Shown piece after piece: positions 22,500 through 34,912 of a stretch of 64,000 nucleotides of DNA. Position 1 is the stretch's first letter. Each line of letters opens with the position of its first letter. The DNA comes from Cryptomeria japonica (taxonomy: Eukaryota; Streptophyta; Pinopsida; Cupressales; Cupressaceae), in contig NC_081405.1 in NCBI RefSeq assembly GCF_030272615.1, forward strand, positions 315,354,541 through 315,418,540. Direction: 5' to 3'. The translations under genes and the position numbers were made by a program. Below the pieces are notes generated by a model. That model was not told the origin of the DNA. It was given only the letters and a program-made list of their open reading frames with translations, and searched no databases.

Positions 22500-24560
22500 A
22501 TGGTTGAAACCTGTCTTCAAAAATCTAGGAGAGAAACTAAAGAGGCTCAAGAGTCCGCAAACATGAGTTCTTATGAGTATGAGAATGATATCTTTTTCAA
22601 TTCTGATCATACTACATTACCTGACATGGATGCCTATAGAAACATTCCAAATGTTGAGAATATGGACACTACAAAAAACAATGCTACACACAATGACAAT
22701 ATGGACAACTTTTCCATACATTCAGCAGATGTGGAAGAATCCATTATGAGTCCCCACTTCAATCGACTGGTTGAGGAAATAATGAGAAGGGATAGACAAT
22801 ACTTCTTACACATGATGGCACAAAGTGGAGCCAAGATACCTCATTATTTTGACATGTCTCAAATAATGGAAAATCGACCTCTGCAACAAACTCACTCCAA
22901 CATGGATCAAAGGAGACCTAATAGTGGAGGCAATAAAGGACCACATATGGTACCTGAATCACCATCATCTTTATTTCAAAAACCATAGGTCTCATACACA
23001 CATGGTCAAGCATATGATACTCACCTTCACAGACCATTATGGAAGTCTTATGCAGATAGATATGCTCAATCACATACCAATGCTAAGGATCAACCACCAA
23101 AGCAATTGGATATTCAAAGGCATGCTCAAAATTTGGACATAAGGAAACCTCGTGTCAAATTTGGGGGCAACACATTAGAACATGACAAGCCTGTAGAGTA
23201 TGGTATACATGGACAAAATAGATATTTCATTCCTCAACATGAATCTTTACCAAGTGGTCCATATACACAGCATCACTATAGACCTCCTCCATATGAACAT
23301 GTGTATGATCAATATCATCCATATATGCAACATGCTCCTCCTCTAATTGGTGCCTCAAGCATGGCGTATGGTCCAAGAAGTCGATCTCCACCTAAGAGCA
23401 ATTTGGAGCAACAAATCAGGGACTTACAAAAGAAAATGGAGGACATAAATACACCAAATCCAACATACACAATGAGAGACATATGTCCTTATCCATTTGA
23501 CAAGAGCATTCCAATGCCTCCATTTCCTACACACTTTGTAATGCCTAAATTTGATAAGTATAGAGGAAAAGGGGATCCTAAGGCACACATAAGATAGTTT
23601 TTCACAGCTTGCATTGAGATAGCTTCAGAAGAGACATATTTGATGAGATTATTCCCACAAAGCCTAGGTGATCAAGCTATGGAATGGTTCTCCCAACTCC
23701 CACCTGGTATTAAGTCATGAGGTGACTTAGCAGAGGCATTTATTCAACATTTCTCCTACAACATAGAGACAGACATATCAGTCACTACTTTGTGCAACAC
23801 CAAGCAAAAAGAGGGAGAGTCTTTTGCATCATTTTTACAAAGATGGAGGAATCTAGCCAGCAAATGCTCTTGTGAAATCCCACAAAAACAAATGGTAGAG
23901 ATGTTCACCCAGAATGTTAACAAAGACATTGGCTATGATCTAAGAAAATCTTGTTTGTCCACCTTCAAGGACATCATTGAAAAAGGCTTAGCAACAGAGA
24001 AGGTCCTAATTGAGCAAGGCATCATTAAGATATTCAAGGAAAACAAAGATGACTTTAAAGGAAAAGACAAGCCGAGATTTTGGAATAAAAACAAGAACAC
24101 AGTCAATGATGGTGTTGTTGACGACAATACAGTGCGACCCAAATTCATCTTTTCGGGATCAAGTTCTACAAACAATCAAGTGAATACTCAAACAACTTCT
24201 AGATCACAAAGGAAGTATACTCCCTTGGGAGAACCACTTGAGTCAGTTTTCAAAAAGCTAGTGGCAAACAAAGTAATCACTATTCCAGATTTTCCTCCAT
24301 ATGAACCAAAGGTTAAACCAAATTGGTGGAATGATGATGAGTATTGTGAATTTCATAAGAGCAAGGGTCATAAGATAGGAAATTGTCATCGACTAAAGAA
24401 CATCATACAAGATCTCATTGATAGAGGTGATATTGAAATTGAAGGACACTCATCTAATCAAGAACATGAGATGTTTAAGGAACCATTCCCAAAACATGAC
24501 AAAGGAAAAGCTAAAGCCACAGATGACCAAACCAACTATACCAGAACATCCTACAACTAT
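22500..24560 (+). pseudogene. gag: Element B Gag region
   Basis: Acidic N-terminus, a Gln/Pro/His-rich stretch with HYRPPPYEHVYDQYHP, then the capsid domain from YPFDKSIPMPPFPTHFVMPKFDKYRGKGDP through EGESFASFLQRWRNLASKC. The nucleocapsid motif reads YCEFHKSKGHKIGNCHRLK (24342-24400), the Tat-type form with a Cys-x2-His start. Three stops interrupt the region, at 22986, 23595 and 23717. Confidence 0.9.
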
Positions 24561-25049
24561 GATTCAACCATCAATCACATCTTGATGGACAATTACGTCT
24601 CTACCATTATCATCAAGGACAAAAACCCTGAAAAGTCTACCCAGAGACCCAAGATTGTCCTAAAAGGCATTGGATCTTCTTCTGAACCTACCTCTAAATG
24701 TAATGTTACAACTCGTCAAGGTAAAATCACTTTGCAAGGTGCTCCAGCCAAGAACATCACATCCTCATCAACCAAACCTGAGTATGACCTTGTAGAACAG
24801 TTAGGGAAGACACCTGCGCTCATCTCCATTCTTGAGCTATTACGCATATCCCCCACTCATAAAGCCATTCTTGACAAAATCTTGAGAGATACTACCATTC
24901 CTACTGATTTGAACGTGGACCAGTTTCAAGCCATGGTGGGATACCTTTCCGTTCCACATTCCCTTACATTCACAGAAGCCGATGATGCCTCCGTAAGTCA
25001 GCCACATAATGCACTGTTACACGTTGAAGCCTTCATACACAAACATTGA

Positions 25050-25844
25050 ATAAAAAGAGTCCTAATAGATGGAGGAGCAGGTCTAAACATTTGCACATTG
25101 AGCACTATTAAACAATTGGGATATTTTGATAAAGCTATGAATTCTACAAATCAAATCACCATTAAGGCATATGATGATGAAGAGCGTTCATCCAAGGGCA
25201 CAGTCACCTTACCTCTCAGAGTTGGGCCAGTTACAAAGGATGTGGTTTGCCAAGTCTTGGATCTAGATCTCACTTATAACATATTACTAGGACGTCCTTG
25301 GATTCATGAAATGAGGGCAGTCCCATCCACATATCACCAATGCATTAAGTTTCCTCATAATGGAGTGGAAGTAATAGTTAACGGCGATCCTAATCCATTC
25401 ATATACTACAATAACCTGAGATCAAAGACTGAGACCATCATTCCCAGTAATCATGAAGCGGTTCCTTCCTCGGCATACATTGATCCTGAGTCATTAAAAC
25501 CCTCGACATCAAAACAAGGTGAGCTTAAAGGCAAGTTTCAAGACAAGGGCATGGGGGAATACACTTTAAATCAGACCATGTACTTATGACAAGTCATGAG
25601 TTCCCTAAAAGAATATGGAAGACCACATCCTAACAAGCAAGTATCCATCATGATACTAAAATGGGACCCTACTACCTTTCAAAGATGGGGTGAACTGGAA
25701 GAGGAAGATTTATACAAAATGCTTTACAAAGACAATGAAGATGACACACAAGATCACATCAATCTACCATGTGAGAAATATGGCAAAGGCTTCAAAATTC
25801 TACAAAAATTCGGGTATGATGGAAAAAGCCCTCTTGGGTTATGA
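25050..25844 (+). pseudogene. Element B aspartic protease and linker
   Basis: RVLIDGGAGLNICTLSTIKQ carries the Asp of the catalytic motif as DGGA, the Tat-type variant of DSGA or DTGA. TYNILLGRPWIHEMRAVPS follows about 75 residues later, as in Tat proteases (YNxILGRPWL). Downstream comes GKGFKILQKFGYDGKSPLG, resembling a G-patch segment. Confidence 0.85.
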
Positions 25845-26885
25845 AAGGAAGGCATCATTGAACCTTTACAACCTGAATTGACTTTCAAAAAGGAATGCTC
25901 GAAAGGACTTGGTTTCTTAACTTCCAAGGTCCACACCCAAAGGACAAAAGAAGCCTTACAAATCAAAGCTGCCAAAATTCAACAAGAGGATTGCTATTCC
26001 ACAGATTCCAACGAATGGGAATGGGGTTCAAACAAGTCTTCCAGTGACTACGAGCTCACCGAGATATTTAGAGAGCCAGAAGAACCCACAGAAGAAGAGG
26101 AATTTTATAACAAGTTCAGAGTTGGTCAAGAAACAACCCATGAGGATTCCACACAGCTCTTGTCTCATGATTTTAGGTTGAAATCACATAGGATGGGAAC
26201 ACTTGTCCCAGAATGCGCTACTAGTGATGATAATTTGGATTCGCTCGCAATCGAGACTGATGAGGAGAGTGCCATCGATGACCTCGATAATTACCTTGAC
26301 ATACCTAAATATAACTGCATCTTCACTCTTAGCCTCGCTAACTTCGAAGACATTAACGGCCTTCCCCTTGTTCACCACCAACTCATTGACTGGGATCATG
26401 AAGGACCTGCACAGTTTGACACATTCCAAAATGATGAAGCTTTTATTGACTATCTTGGCATACGAGATGATCTTCCTCCTGGGGACCATAAGGCGGGATA
26501 CACTATAGAACTCAACAGCGTGGCATATTTTGGTGAGGGTGTCGGACCTTCCAGTCGCAAAAATGTGAAAATAAGAACAAATCAAGGGTCTTATGGCGAA
26601 AACCACACTGTGGTGCTGTCTGACCCCAAAAAAGTGAAAAGAAAGGACGTATCTAAGGGTGAAAACCTCTCTGAGGCACCCGAAGATGGAAGGCTCGACA
26701 TTCTCCCAACATCATATGAGGAAAAGTCATCCATGTTGGTAGAGGAGACTATCAAAACAAACATTGGTACAGAAGAGGTTCCACACAACATATTCCTAGC
26801 TCAATCATTGACAAAGTCCAAAAGGTCAAAATTCATAAGTTTCTTCAAAGAATGACAAATCAACTTTGCCTGGTCATATGCTGAT

Positions 26886-27716
26886 ATGCCTGGATTAGAT
26901 CCGGATTTGGTAATGCATCATTTGATAGTTAAACCAGGGGCAAAACCAGTGAAACAGAAATTAAGAAAGATGCACCCACAAGTGGCATTACTGGTCAAAG
27001 CAGAACTTGAGAAATTATTGGATGTCGGATTCATACGCCCAATTGATTATCCTGAATGGATCTCCAACTTAGTGCCTATTAGTAAACCAGATCGCAGCAT
27101 CAGAATATGTACAGATTTCAGAGACATCAACAAAGCTTGTCCAAAGGATGACTTCCCATTACCAAATATTGACTTGATTGTTGATCTCACAACAGGTCAT
27201 GAAATGTTATGATTAATGGATGGATTCTCTGGTTATAATCAAATAAAGATTGCACCCGAGGATCAACATAAAACATCATTCACTTGTCCTTGGGGAACTT
27301 TCTGCTAGAATGTCATGCCCTTCAGGCTAAAGAATGCAGGTGCTACATATCAAAGAGCCATGACTACTATCTTTCATGACCTCATGCACGTAACCGTGGA
27401 AGATTATGTCGATGACCTCTTCGGCAAATCAATAGACAGAAATACATATTTAGACATACTTTCAGTCGTCTTTGATCAGTTGGAAAAATACAAAGTAAGA
27501 TTAAACCCCAAGAAATCTGTCTTTGGAGTAACCTCCAGGAAGCTCCTAGGATTCATTGTATCCAAAAGAGGAATCGAAGCTAATCCAGCAAAATTCAAGG
27601 CCATCTTGGAGATGCAACCACCAAGAAATATCAGTCAACTTCGGTCTTTACAAGGCAGACTCCAGTCCATACGAAGATTCATAGCGCAACTTGCAGATAA
27701 GTGTAATCCTTTTTAG
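26886..27716 (+). pseudogene. Element B reverse transcriptase
   Basis: VKAELEKLLDVGFIRPIDYPEW, NLVPISKPDRSIRICTDFRDINKACPKDDFPLP, MDGFSGYNQIKIAPEDQHKT, MPFRLKNAGATYQRAM and an intact EDYVDDLF (YVDD at 27405-27416) are all present. Two stops, TGA at 27210 and TAG at 27306, break it, so the catalytic residues survive in a dead frame. Confidence 0.95.
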
Positions 27717-28700
27717 CACCTGCTACATAAAAACATTAAATTCAAATGGGATGATAACTGTCAACAGGCTTTCCAGACGCTCAAAGATTATCTTCTAAAT
27801 CCGCCAGTTTTGATGCCACCAGTTCCAGATCAACCTCTATTACTATACATCTCAGCTACTTCAACAGCACTGGGGGCACTCTTAGCACAACAAATTGCTA
27901 AGGGCAAAGAAAAAGCAGTATACTATATCAGTCGCACATTGGTAAGATATGAGCTAAACTACACACCAATTGAGCGTGCATGTCTTGTCGTGGTCTTTGC
28001 TTCGCAGAAATTACGACATTACATGCTCACTCATAAGACTAAGTTAGTTGCAAGGATCGATCCATTGAAATATCTTCTCAATAAAGCAACACTTACTGGG
28101 CAACTGGCCAAATGGGTAATGATCCTAAGTGAATTCGACATTGAGTATGTGGACAGAAAAGCAATAAAAGGACAAGCCATCGTAGATCAATTAGCAGATG
28201 CTCCCATGATAGATGATGTTCCTCTAAGTTTAGAATTTCCATATGAATCTATTTTGACAATGTCACATGTAAAGCCATGGCAACTGTACTTCGACGGCTC
28301 ATACACACAGCATGGGGCAAGAGCTGGCATCCTCTTTATAACTCCTCAAGGGGATTCTATACCAAAATCATACCGCTTATCATTTCCTTGCACTAACAAT
28401 ATAGCAGAATATGAGGCATTAACAATAGGATTACGAATTGCAGTTCAATGGAAGATCCAGGAACTTCGTGTTTTTGGGGACTCCTAACTTGTCATCCATC
28501 AAGCAACTAATGATTACCAAACAAAAGATGAAAAATTAATGCCTTATAAACAAATGGTGGATGACCTGAAACAACACTTCACAAAGATAGACTTTGAGCA
28601 GATACCAAGAGAGCAGAATCGTGCCGCAAATGCCATGGCTACAATTGCTTCACTGATTGATCTACCTCCAAATGAGACCCGCTATGATTTCTTGGTGGAT
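27717..28700 (+). pseudogene. Element B dual RNase H
   Basis: The first RNase H follows RT (LLYISATSTALGALLAQQ, YYISRTLVRYELNYTPIE). A second, archaeal-type domain starts at PWQLYFDGSYTQHGARAGIL and has NNIAEYEALTIGLRIA, GDS, then IPREQNRAANAMATIASL. Two RNase H domains are the hallmark of the Tat clade. A TAA after FGDS corresponds to CAA in element C. Confidence 0.92.
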
Positions 28701-28835
28701 AACCTCTTGGTTCCTTCATATGAGATCATGCCTACTAAGATGATATGTGTCGTCGGTCCTGAGTCCCAGTTATATGGTTCCATTTTCACATACCTTCATG
28801 ACAATACTCTACCTCTTGATCTATCAAATAACTAA

Positions 28836-30026
28836 CATCGCACGTTCATTCGCCAATCCTCTCGATATGTCATTTTAGTGGATATCCTATACCGGGGAGG
28901 TCTAGATGGCACTCTTCTTAGATGTTTAGAAAGCGACGAAGCTCAGATTGTGTTATGTGAAGTGCATGAAGGGATATGTGGTCCACATGCTAGTGGTCCT
29001 ACCTTGGCCAAGAAACTCATCAGGATTGGATATTACTGGCCCAATATGGAAAAAGACTCATATCAGTTTGTCAAGATATGTAAGTAGTGTCAAATTCATG
29101 GAGACCTCATACATGCACCAGCACAAGAACTTCAACCCATTGTGTCTCCTTGGCCCTTTTGTCAGTGGGGACTCAATCTCATAGGCAAGATTCACCCTCC
29201 TTCTTCCAATGGTCATAAATTCATTATCACTGCCACAGAGTATTTTACAAAATGGATTGAAGTTGTGCCTCTCACACAAGTCACTGGAAAACAGATTGCT
29301 ATGTTCATCCTCAACTATATCATTTGCCGATAATGTATTCCTGTTTCCATTATCACTGATAATGGGCGTCCCTTCAAAAATCAGGATGTTCGTGAACTCT
29401 GTGACCGCTTCCATATTTCACATCATTTCTCCACGCCATATTACCCCCAAGGTAATGGCCAAGCTGAGGCGTCTAATAAAACAATCCTTAAAATCCTAAA
29501 GAAGACAGTCGACGACGCTGGCCGTAATTGGCATATCCAACTTAATCCGGCACTTTAGGCCTATTGCACAAGTGTTCGCACACCTACAGGAGCTACACCC
29601 TATTCACTTGTCTACGGCGCTGAAGCCATCTTGCCTATTGAGGTCGAGCTACCCTCTTTACGAGTCTCTTTGCAAAACATCATTAGTGATAAAGACTATA
29701 GGGTCTCTCGCTTACAAGAGCTGGAACTACTAGATGAATGAAGACAAAGTGCTTTTAATCATCTCAAGGCTTACCAACAATGAATGAGTCGCAGCTACAA
29801 TCATAAAGTCAAGTCTCACACATTTGAGGTAGGTGACTTAGTTCTCAGAGAAAATCCTAAAAATCAGCAAGACAGAGAGAAGAAGGGCAAGTTTGAACCA
29901 AATTGGCTTGGTCCTTACATCATTACAACAGCATATGGATCTGGTGCATATCAGCTCTCAACTACAGAAGGTGAACCTTTGGAGGATCCTATCAATAGCA
30001 TGCACCTTCACCGGTTCTACACATAG
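28836..30026 (+). pseudogene. Element B integrase
   Basis: Zinc domain with HEGICGPHASG and CK-stop-CQIHG; core with LNLIGKIHPPSSNGHKFI, ATEYFTKWIEVVPL, ITDNGRPFKNQD and GNGQAEASNKTI; C-terminal part with VGDLVLREN and KFEPNWLGPYIITTAYGSGAYQL. Five stops occur from 29085 onward. No chromodomain is seen, as expected for Tat. Confidence 0.92.
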
Positions 30027-31740
30027 ATCTTCAGAGTATCCTAATTCAAAAATACAAAAAAATCAAAAAAAAATCAAAAATACAAAAAAAAATTATAAAA
30101 CAAAAAAAATCGTTACTTGGTGAAAACATGGCAAACAGGCGCCTTGTGACACAAAAAACATTGAAAAAATCAAAAAAGTAAAGAGAAATAATTTTCGTCC
30201 AATGGTGAAAACCACTTCGGTGGCGCCCTGGGCAAGTACCATGGTGAAAAATGGGTCACCAGCGCCATGCGTAGAGACATTGCTCCTCCCTCCTTCAAGA
30301 TTCACTTTCATCACTTCACTTCGCACACACTCACAACCAATTCATCCATACTAAACTTACCCATTCCCATCATGGCTTGTTATTGATCTCCCTAAGATTG
30401 GTTAGCCATTCATAATAAACCTCCCTTTTCATCCCTTTCCATCCATAATAAATCAGATCCTATCTGTGGCTAAGGCAAATCCTACGTCTAGTGATGGGTG
30501 TGGAACTGAGAACATCACATGTTTCGAGGAGTACAGTTTCTTCCAGCTTCCTTCAATCTATTCACGCACAATCCGCAATAAAGCAACATTTGCATCATAG
30601 ATCCACAATAAAGTTTCATCTTCTCCACAATAAAATATTAGTTACATGGATTCAGTCAGTTTCAGATGAGACACAACAGCAACAATGGGCTTCAACAAAT
30701 CAAATCTTTCAACAGACTCAGACAACATTATGGTTCAGTGCTATCTATCCTTTCTATGAAAATAAACATTGTGACCACAATCAAATAAGACTTAAAAAAG
30801 TGACAAGAGACACTAAACTTGAGGACTACAGTGGATGTTGGTGTCGAGTCTTGGTTTTCTTTTGATTCTATCTTTTGGTGACATGTCTTTTAGCTTTTCC
30901 GGGATGTCTCTGACTAGAAATTCTATCTCCAGGATGTCTTTGACTAGAAAGGCAAGGATGGGGTATCATCACCTATTTGTATTTGTTGTCTATGGATTGT
31001 CTCTTAGTAATGCTATGAGTTGTCCAAGGATATGAGGACACTGTGAGTCTAGTGTGAACTGGGGAATTCCTTGTTTGTGACTGTCTTATCTCCATGCAAA
31101 CAGGTACAATGACTTTCTGGGTCAAACATATGCCTCGATTGTCATAACCTACTTGCCATAATAAAGCTCAATGATGATAACACACAAGAAGCTCTTTCAC
31201 TTTCATATCTTCTATCTTTCATCCCACTTTCTTGATTGACTTCCATCGTCCTTCTCGAGTCCACGTATCCTGCTATCACATGACTGAGTATAATGACACA
31301 CCAAAAACATTTGCATTTCATGTAGTTGCACCTGCATTATCACATATCAGCATTTCATACATACATATAGATATCACAATTGTATCACATCCTGCACACA
31401 ACACTTGTTAGCACAATTTACATTTGCATTATCATATTCATCTGCATTACATACATTCACATTTGCATCATGCATACACATACAAAACATAAAAGAACAA
31501 AAATATTGCATTGCATCATATACATATTTGCATCCATAACATAAAACAAACATCACATAAGAACATCTCAGCATATAGGTACACATGCATATAGCTGCCG
31601 CAAAGATGAATCATCTCACATATATATATATATATATATAAAGTGTCATGATACAATGATGTCAAAATCATATGGCTACAAAAGCACCCATAGGTGTCTA
31701 CATCATCATACAAAAATGGTACATGGGGAGCCCTCTATGG
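30027..31740. other. Element B spacer between pol and the PMD gene
   Basis: 1.7 kb with A-rich words after pol, ACCATGGTGAAAA-like repeats (30120-30250), a small TA microsatellite (31619-31642) and many CATTTGCAT words. No gene supported. Parts match the post-pol region of element C (AAAGCTCAATGATG at 31166-31179 and 42289-42302). Confidence 0.65.
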
Positions 31741-33718
31741 CTATGATGAACTCCCTCCCTTGGAGCCGCCTGGCCTCGATGGAATCTGAGCCCCTGAAGG
31801 ACTCGCCCCAGGATCATCCCTTCTATCCCCTCTATCTGGTGGTGGTGGAGGACCCATAACCCCACCACTTGATGCCTGTCTCCTTCGGCTCCCTCCCGTA
31901 GCTGTCGTTGTACGCGATGGTCTATGGAAGCTCCTCGCCCGCTGATCTACTGGCACTGCACCATAATAGAGATCTCGCTAGTAGGCAATCTCCTCCCCTA
32001 CCCATAGGACATAGGCATATCCGGCCCCTGTGTCCTCCACTGCCTGTCTCCCAACCCTCAGTTCTGTCTCAGCCTCTGTATAATGCTTAATAGCTTTATC
32101 CCGCTCCCGCTCAGTATCTCTAAGCCTCCTCCTGAGCTGATCCCTCTCCCTCTCCAACTCCTGGATCTCATCTGCCTATCCCTAGCAGATCTCCCTCAGC
32201 TCTATCAGCTCATCCTCCTCTGCATCAGCCCCCTCCGGCTCTGCCTGTGGCTCCCCCTGTACGGGTGCCTGCCCCTATGCCTATGCCTGTACCTGTACTG
32301 GTGCCTATACTGGTACCCGTCCCTGTCCCTGTCCTTGTACCTGCACCTGTCTGGGACCCTGTGCTGCTGGCACCTGTAGCGGCAATCCACCGTGACCCCT
32401 CACCACCCAAGCCTGCCTCTCCTCTCCACCCTCCCTCCGAGGTGCAACCCTCCTCTCTCCAACTGCTCCCCTCCTCCTCCGTCAACCTCTGCCCCCATCA
32501 TCTCCACCATCATCATCATCCCCACCACCATCTCCATCTAAGGCCTCCCCCGGATCCATCAGGCGTGGGAATGGATGCTCCGCCCAGTATGCTGTGTACT
32601 CGACATCCATGCCGACATCCTCAATCTTTGGCCACATGTCCCAGGGTAGGGGCATCATCTCTACCAGCTGCGTAACTACCTGATCATATGATAGCAGGGG
32701 TCCAAACTGCGCTTGATCTCTCATAGTCCGTGCATACATGCCTGAGCCCCGTGGCATCGACTGGATACTGCCAAACTGCCTGTCAACTCTATCCACTAGC
32801 TGCCTCTCCAGCACATAGGGCATCTGCCCAATTAGGTACTTGCTCTGGAAGGTGTAGGGAAGCTCAACTGCATCATCCTCCCACTGCTCACATCCTAGGT
32901 ATGGTCTCCATATGACCATGTCCATATCATCTATCACTCGCTGCCAATGCTCTAACCTGCCAATCCATGGTTGTGATGTGATCATGTCATATAAGTGCAC
33001 AAAACTACATCCATGACCTCTGCCTCTGAAGTGTATCGGCCTCGTCACTGGCAGATGCTCATAAGCCCACACCTGCAACAATGTCACCCCGCAGCCTAAT
33101 CCCACTGATCCGTGGTATACAAACTGATGCAGCTCATAGTAGAGGTGTGCTAGCACACATGGTCCCCAGGCGTATCTGTTGTGTTGTGTCACTAGTGTCT
33201 CCAATTCTCCTCCCTAGCCTACAGCCAACCCCTGTGTTGCCCTATCCGGACACAGGAACCCACTGATCGCTCCTCCTACCACTGCCGACAGCGCTAGCCC
33301 TGTAGCTGTTATGGTGTCCCAAGCCACATGTCCTACCCTCATCTCCAGTCCTGGGTCCTAGAACACTCGTCTCAGAGCCTCCTTGTCTCCATCTTGATCA
33401 TACGGAATCAGCTCCCCGTCAATCAGTATCCGTAGGATCCTGTATACATCCTCAAGGGTGACTGTCATCTCACCCATCGGCAAATGAAAAGTACATGTCT
33501 TGGAGTGCCATCTCTCCGCTAGCACAGTCAGTAGTCCCATGTTCGCCCAAAATTGAGGCACATATAGAACATGTCTCAATCCCATAGCCTCGATAGCAGC
33601 TCGCTCCTTAGCTATCAGCTCAGGTCACAATCTCTGCATCGACGGGAATCTCTCCCGTGACTCCTGCATAGGCAAATACTCCTGCAGTCAAGCAAATCAA
33701 TCATGTCAGTCATAGTGG

Positions 33719-33955
33719 CATTCACTGTTCATCACAAAATGCTACTTTTTGTCTAAATGCATATGGCTATCTACCCTAGTGACACTCACTGTTCATCACA
33801 AAGTGTTGCTATCTATCCTAGTAGTACTCCCTGTTCATCACAAAGTACTACGTGTGTGACACTCACTGTTCATCACAAAGTGTTACTCACATTTGCACTC
33901 ACTGTTCATCACAAAGTACTATATCTTGGTACTCACTGTTCATCACAAAGTGCCT
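33719..33955. repeat. Minisatellite of CACTGTTCATCACAAAGT
   Basis: Six copies of ACTCACTGTTCATCACAAAG with variable spacers of about 10 to 40 bp. Spacers often end in GTGTTACT or GTACTA. Confidence 0.9.
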
Positions 33956-34118
33956 TGATCTATTCTAGTTTTCCCTAGAGGACCTGCTTGAGTGTATCCT
34001 CTCAGCAGCTTATCCAATCAACAGCGTATGTTCATCACAGAACTGTCGATTTGCCCTAGAAGACAAAAATTCACATTTTTTAAACACAAACGCACTTACT
34101 TGACATAAACACGTTTAA

Positions 34119-34402
34119 CGACTACACAGACGCTCCTGAACAACACAGACGCGCCTGACAAACACAGACGTGCCTATACTCTGCACAGACGCGCCTGGGC
34201 GACATAGATGTGCCTATGTTCTGCAAAGACGTGCCTGGGTGACATAGACGTGCCTTCTTGGCACAGACGTGCCTAAACATCACAAACACGGCCACATTTA
34301 GCACAGACGCGGTTTCAATCACAAATGCGCCTGGCACAAACACAGACGCGCCTCGCGAGCATAAACGCATCTGGCACCAACACAGACGCGCCTGGACGTT
34401 TT
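34119..34402 (-). repeat. Array of CAGGCGCGTCTGTG words, antisense
   Basis: At least eleven copies of a 14-base word on the minus strand, spaced 22 to 35 bp. The same word (ACAGGCGCGTCTGTGTTCAG at about 21991) occurs in the sense leader before gag. Confidence 0.88.
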
Positions 34403-34574
34403 TGACATTTTTTCTGACCCTATTCTAAATGCATTTATTGCCCTATCTACCATGCATTAATGACAATAATAAATGCATCGAAGTACGAGGAGGTTTGGTG
34501 GTACTTACCGGCTCTCCTGCCTCTGCTGGCCTCTAGAATCGGTGAACGCGGTCGAATCTATGAATGAAGGCCAT

Positions 34575-34912
34575 CGCTGTTGATTGCTACTACTCTATTT
34601 TCGCTCTGCACTCTGCTCTTGTGGATGTGTAGATGACAATGAGGATGTATTTTCTCCCATGGTCTATCTTATAGACTGCCCTAGCCCTCGTTTCCTGAGT
34701 CAATCTTCTTTATCCCATGACTTTATCACTTTATCGGATCAGTCCATTCTAGCCTCTCTTTCTTATCGAGAGATTGTCTCAATCTTTTCAGACATTTTCA
34801 TCCAATCTCTCGAGGGGGCATATCATTCCCATCTCGGGGCAACTCTGTATCAGTTCATATTATCTTCTTTGAAACAACGTGACAAGCCGCATTGTCTCAA
34901 AGAGGGGCAAAA
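34575..34912. other. Region between PMD start and 3' LTR of B
   Basis: Holds the possible antisense promoter and the sense polypurine tract AAAGAGGGGCAAAA (34899-34912). No gene in the sense direction. Confidence 0.6.
34666..34673 (-). promoter_or_regulatory. Possible TATA box of the PMD gene
   Basis: TATAAGAT on the minus strand, about 92 bp before the ATG at 34574. Only position and sequence support it. Confidence 0.3.

Larger units (their letters stand above)
22500..30026 (+). pseudogene. gag-pol: Element B gag-pol, one frame with only stop codons
   Basis: About 2500 codons lie in a single frame from MVETCLQKSRRE to MHLHRFYT with no frameshift, but about 17 stops occur. These are near 22986, 23595, 23717, 25047, 25587, 25842, 26853, 27210, 27306, 27714, 28485, 28833, 29085, 29331, 29556, 29739 and 29781. 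Where element C aligns, several are CAA, CAG or TGG there. Parts in order: gag, aspartic protease, RT, RNase H, second RNase H, integrase. The true start could instead be MSSYEYEND at 22563. Confidence 0.95.
33682..34508 (-). other. Intron of the antisense PMD gene
   Basis: GTAAGTACC donor at 34508 and TGACTGCAG acceptor at 33682; the reading phase matches on both sides. It contains two repeat arrays, the CACTGTTCATCACAAAGT array (33719-33955) and the CAGGCGCGTCTGTG array (34119-34402, minus strand). Confidence 0.75.
31741..34574 (-). pseudogene. Antisense plant mobile domain (PMD) gene with one intron
   Basis: Exon 1 (34574-34509) reads MAFIHRFDRVHRF, a TAG, then RPAEAGEP and a GTAAGT donor. 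Exon 2 starts after CTGCAG at 33681 in matching phase. The PMD core has GLRHVLYVPQFWANMGLL, ERWHSKTCTFHLPMGEMTV, VYRILRILIDGELIPYD, VGHVAWDTI, YAWGPCVLAHLYYELHQF and LLQVWAYEHLPVTRP. After it come an Asp/Gly-rich segment, QVQ/GQGQ repeats, a coiled coil (IQELERERDQLRRRLRDTE) and a disordered GPPPPPDRGDRRDD tail. PMD proteins (MAIN/MAIL type) are host nuclear factors and frequent passengers of transposons. Eleven stops (nine TAG, two TGA) and no frameshift. Confidence 0.9.

Noticed and set aside
32083-32675. Plus-strand Pro/Leu-rich ORFs
   Set aside because: Mirror images of the minus-strand QVQ/GQGQ and coiled-coil part of the PMD gene.
33719-33955. Direct repeats with spacers that resemble a CRISPR array
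   Set aside because: Spacers are of uneven length and share sequence; the setting is a plant retrotransposon intron with no cas genes.
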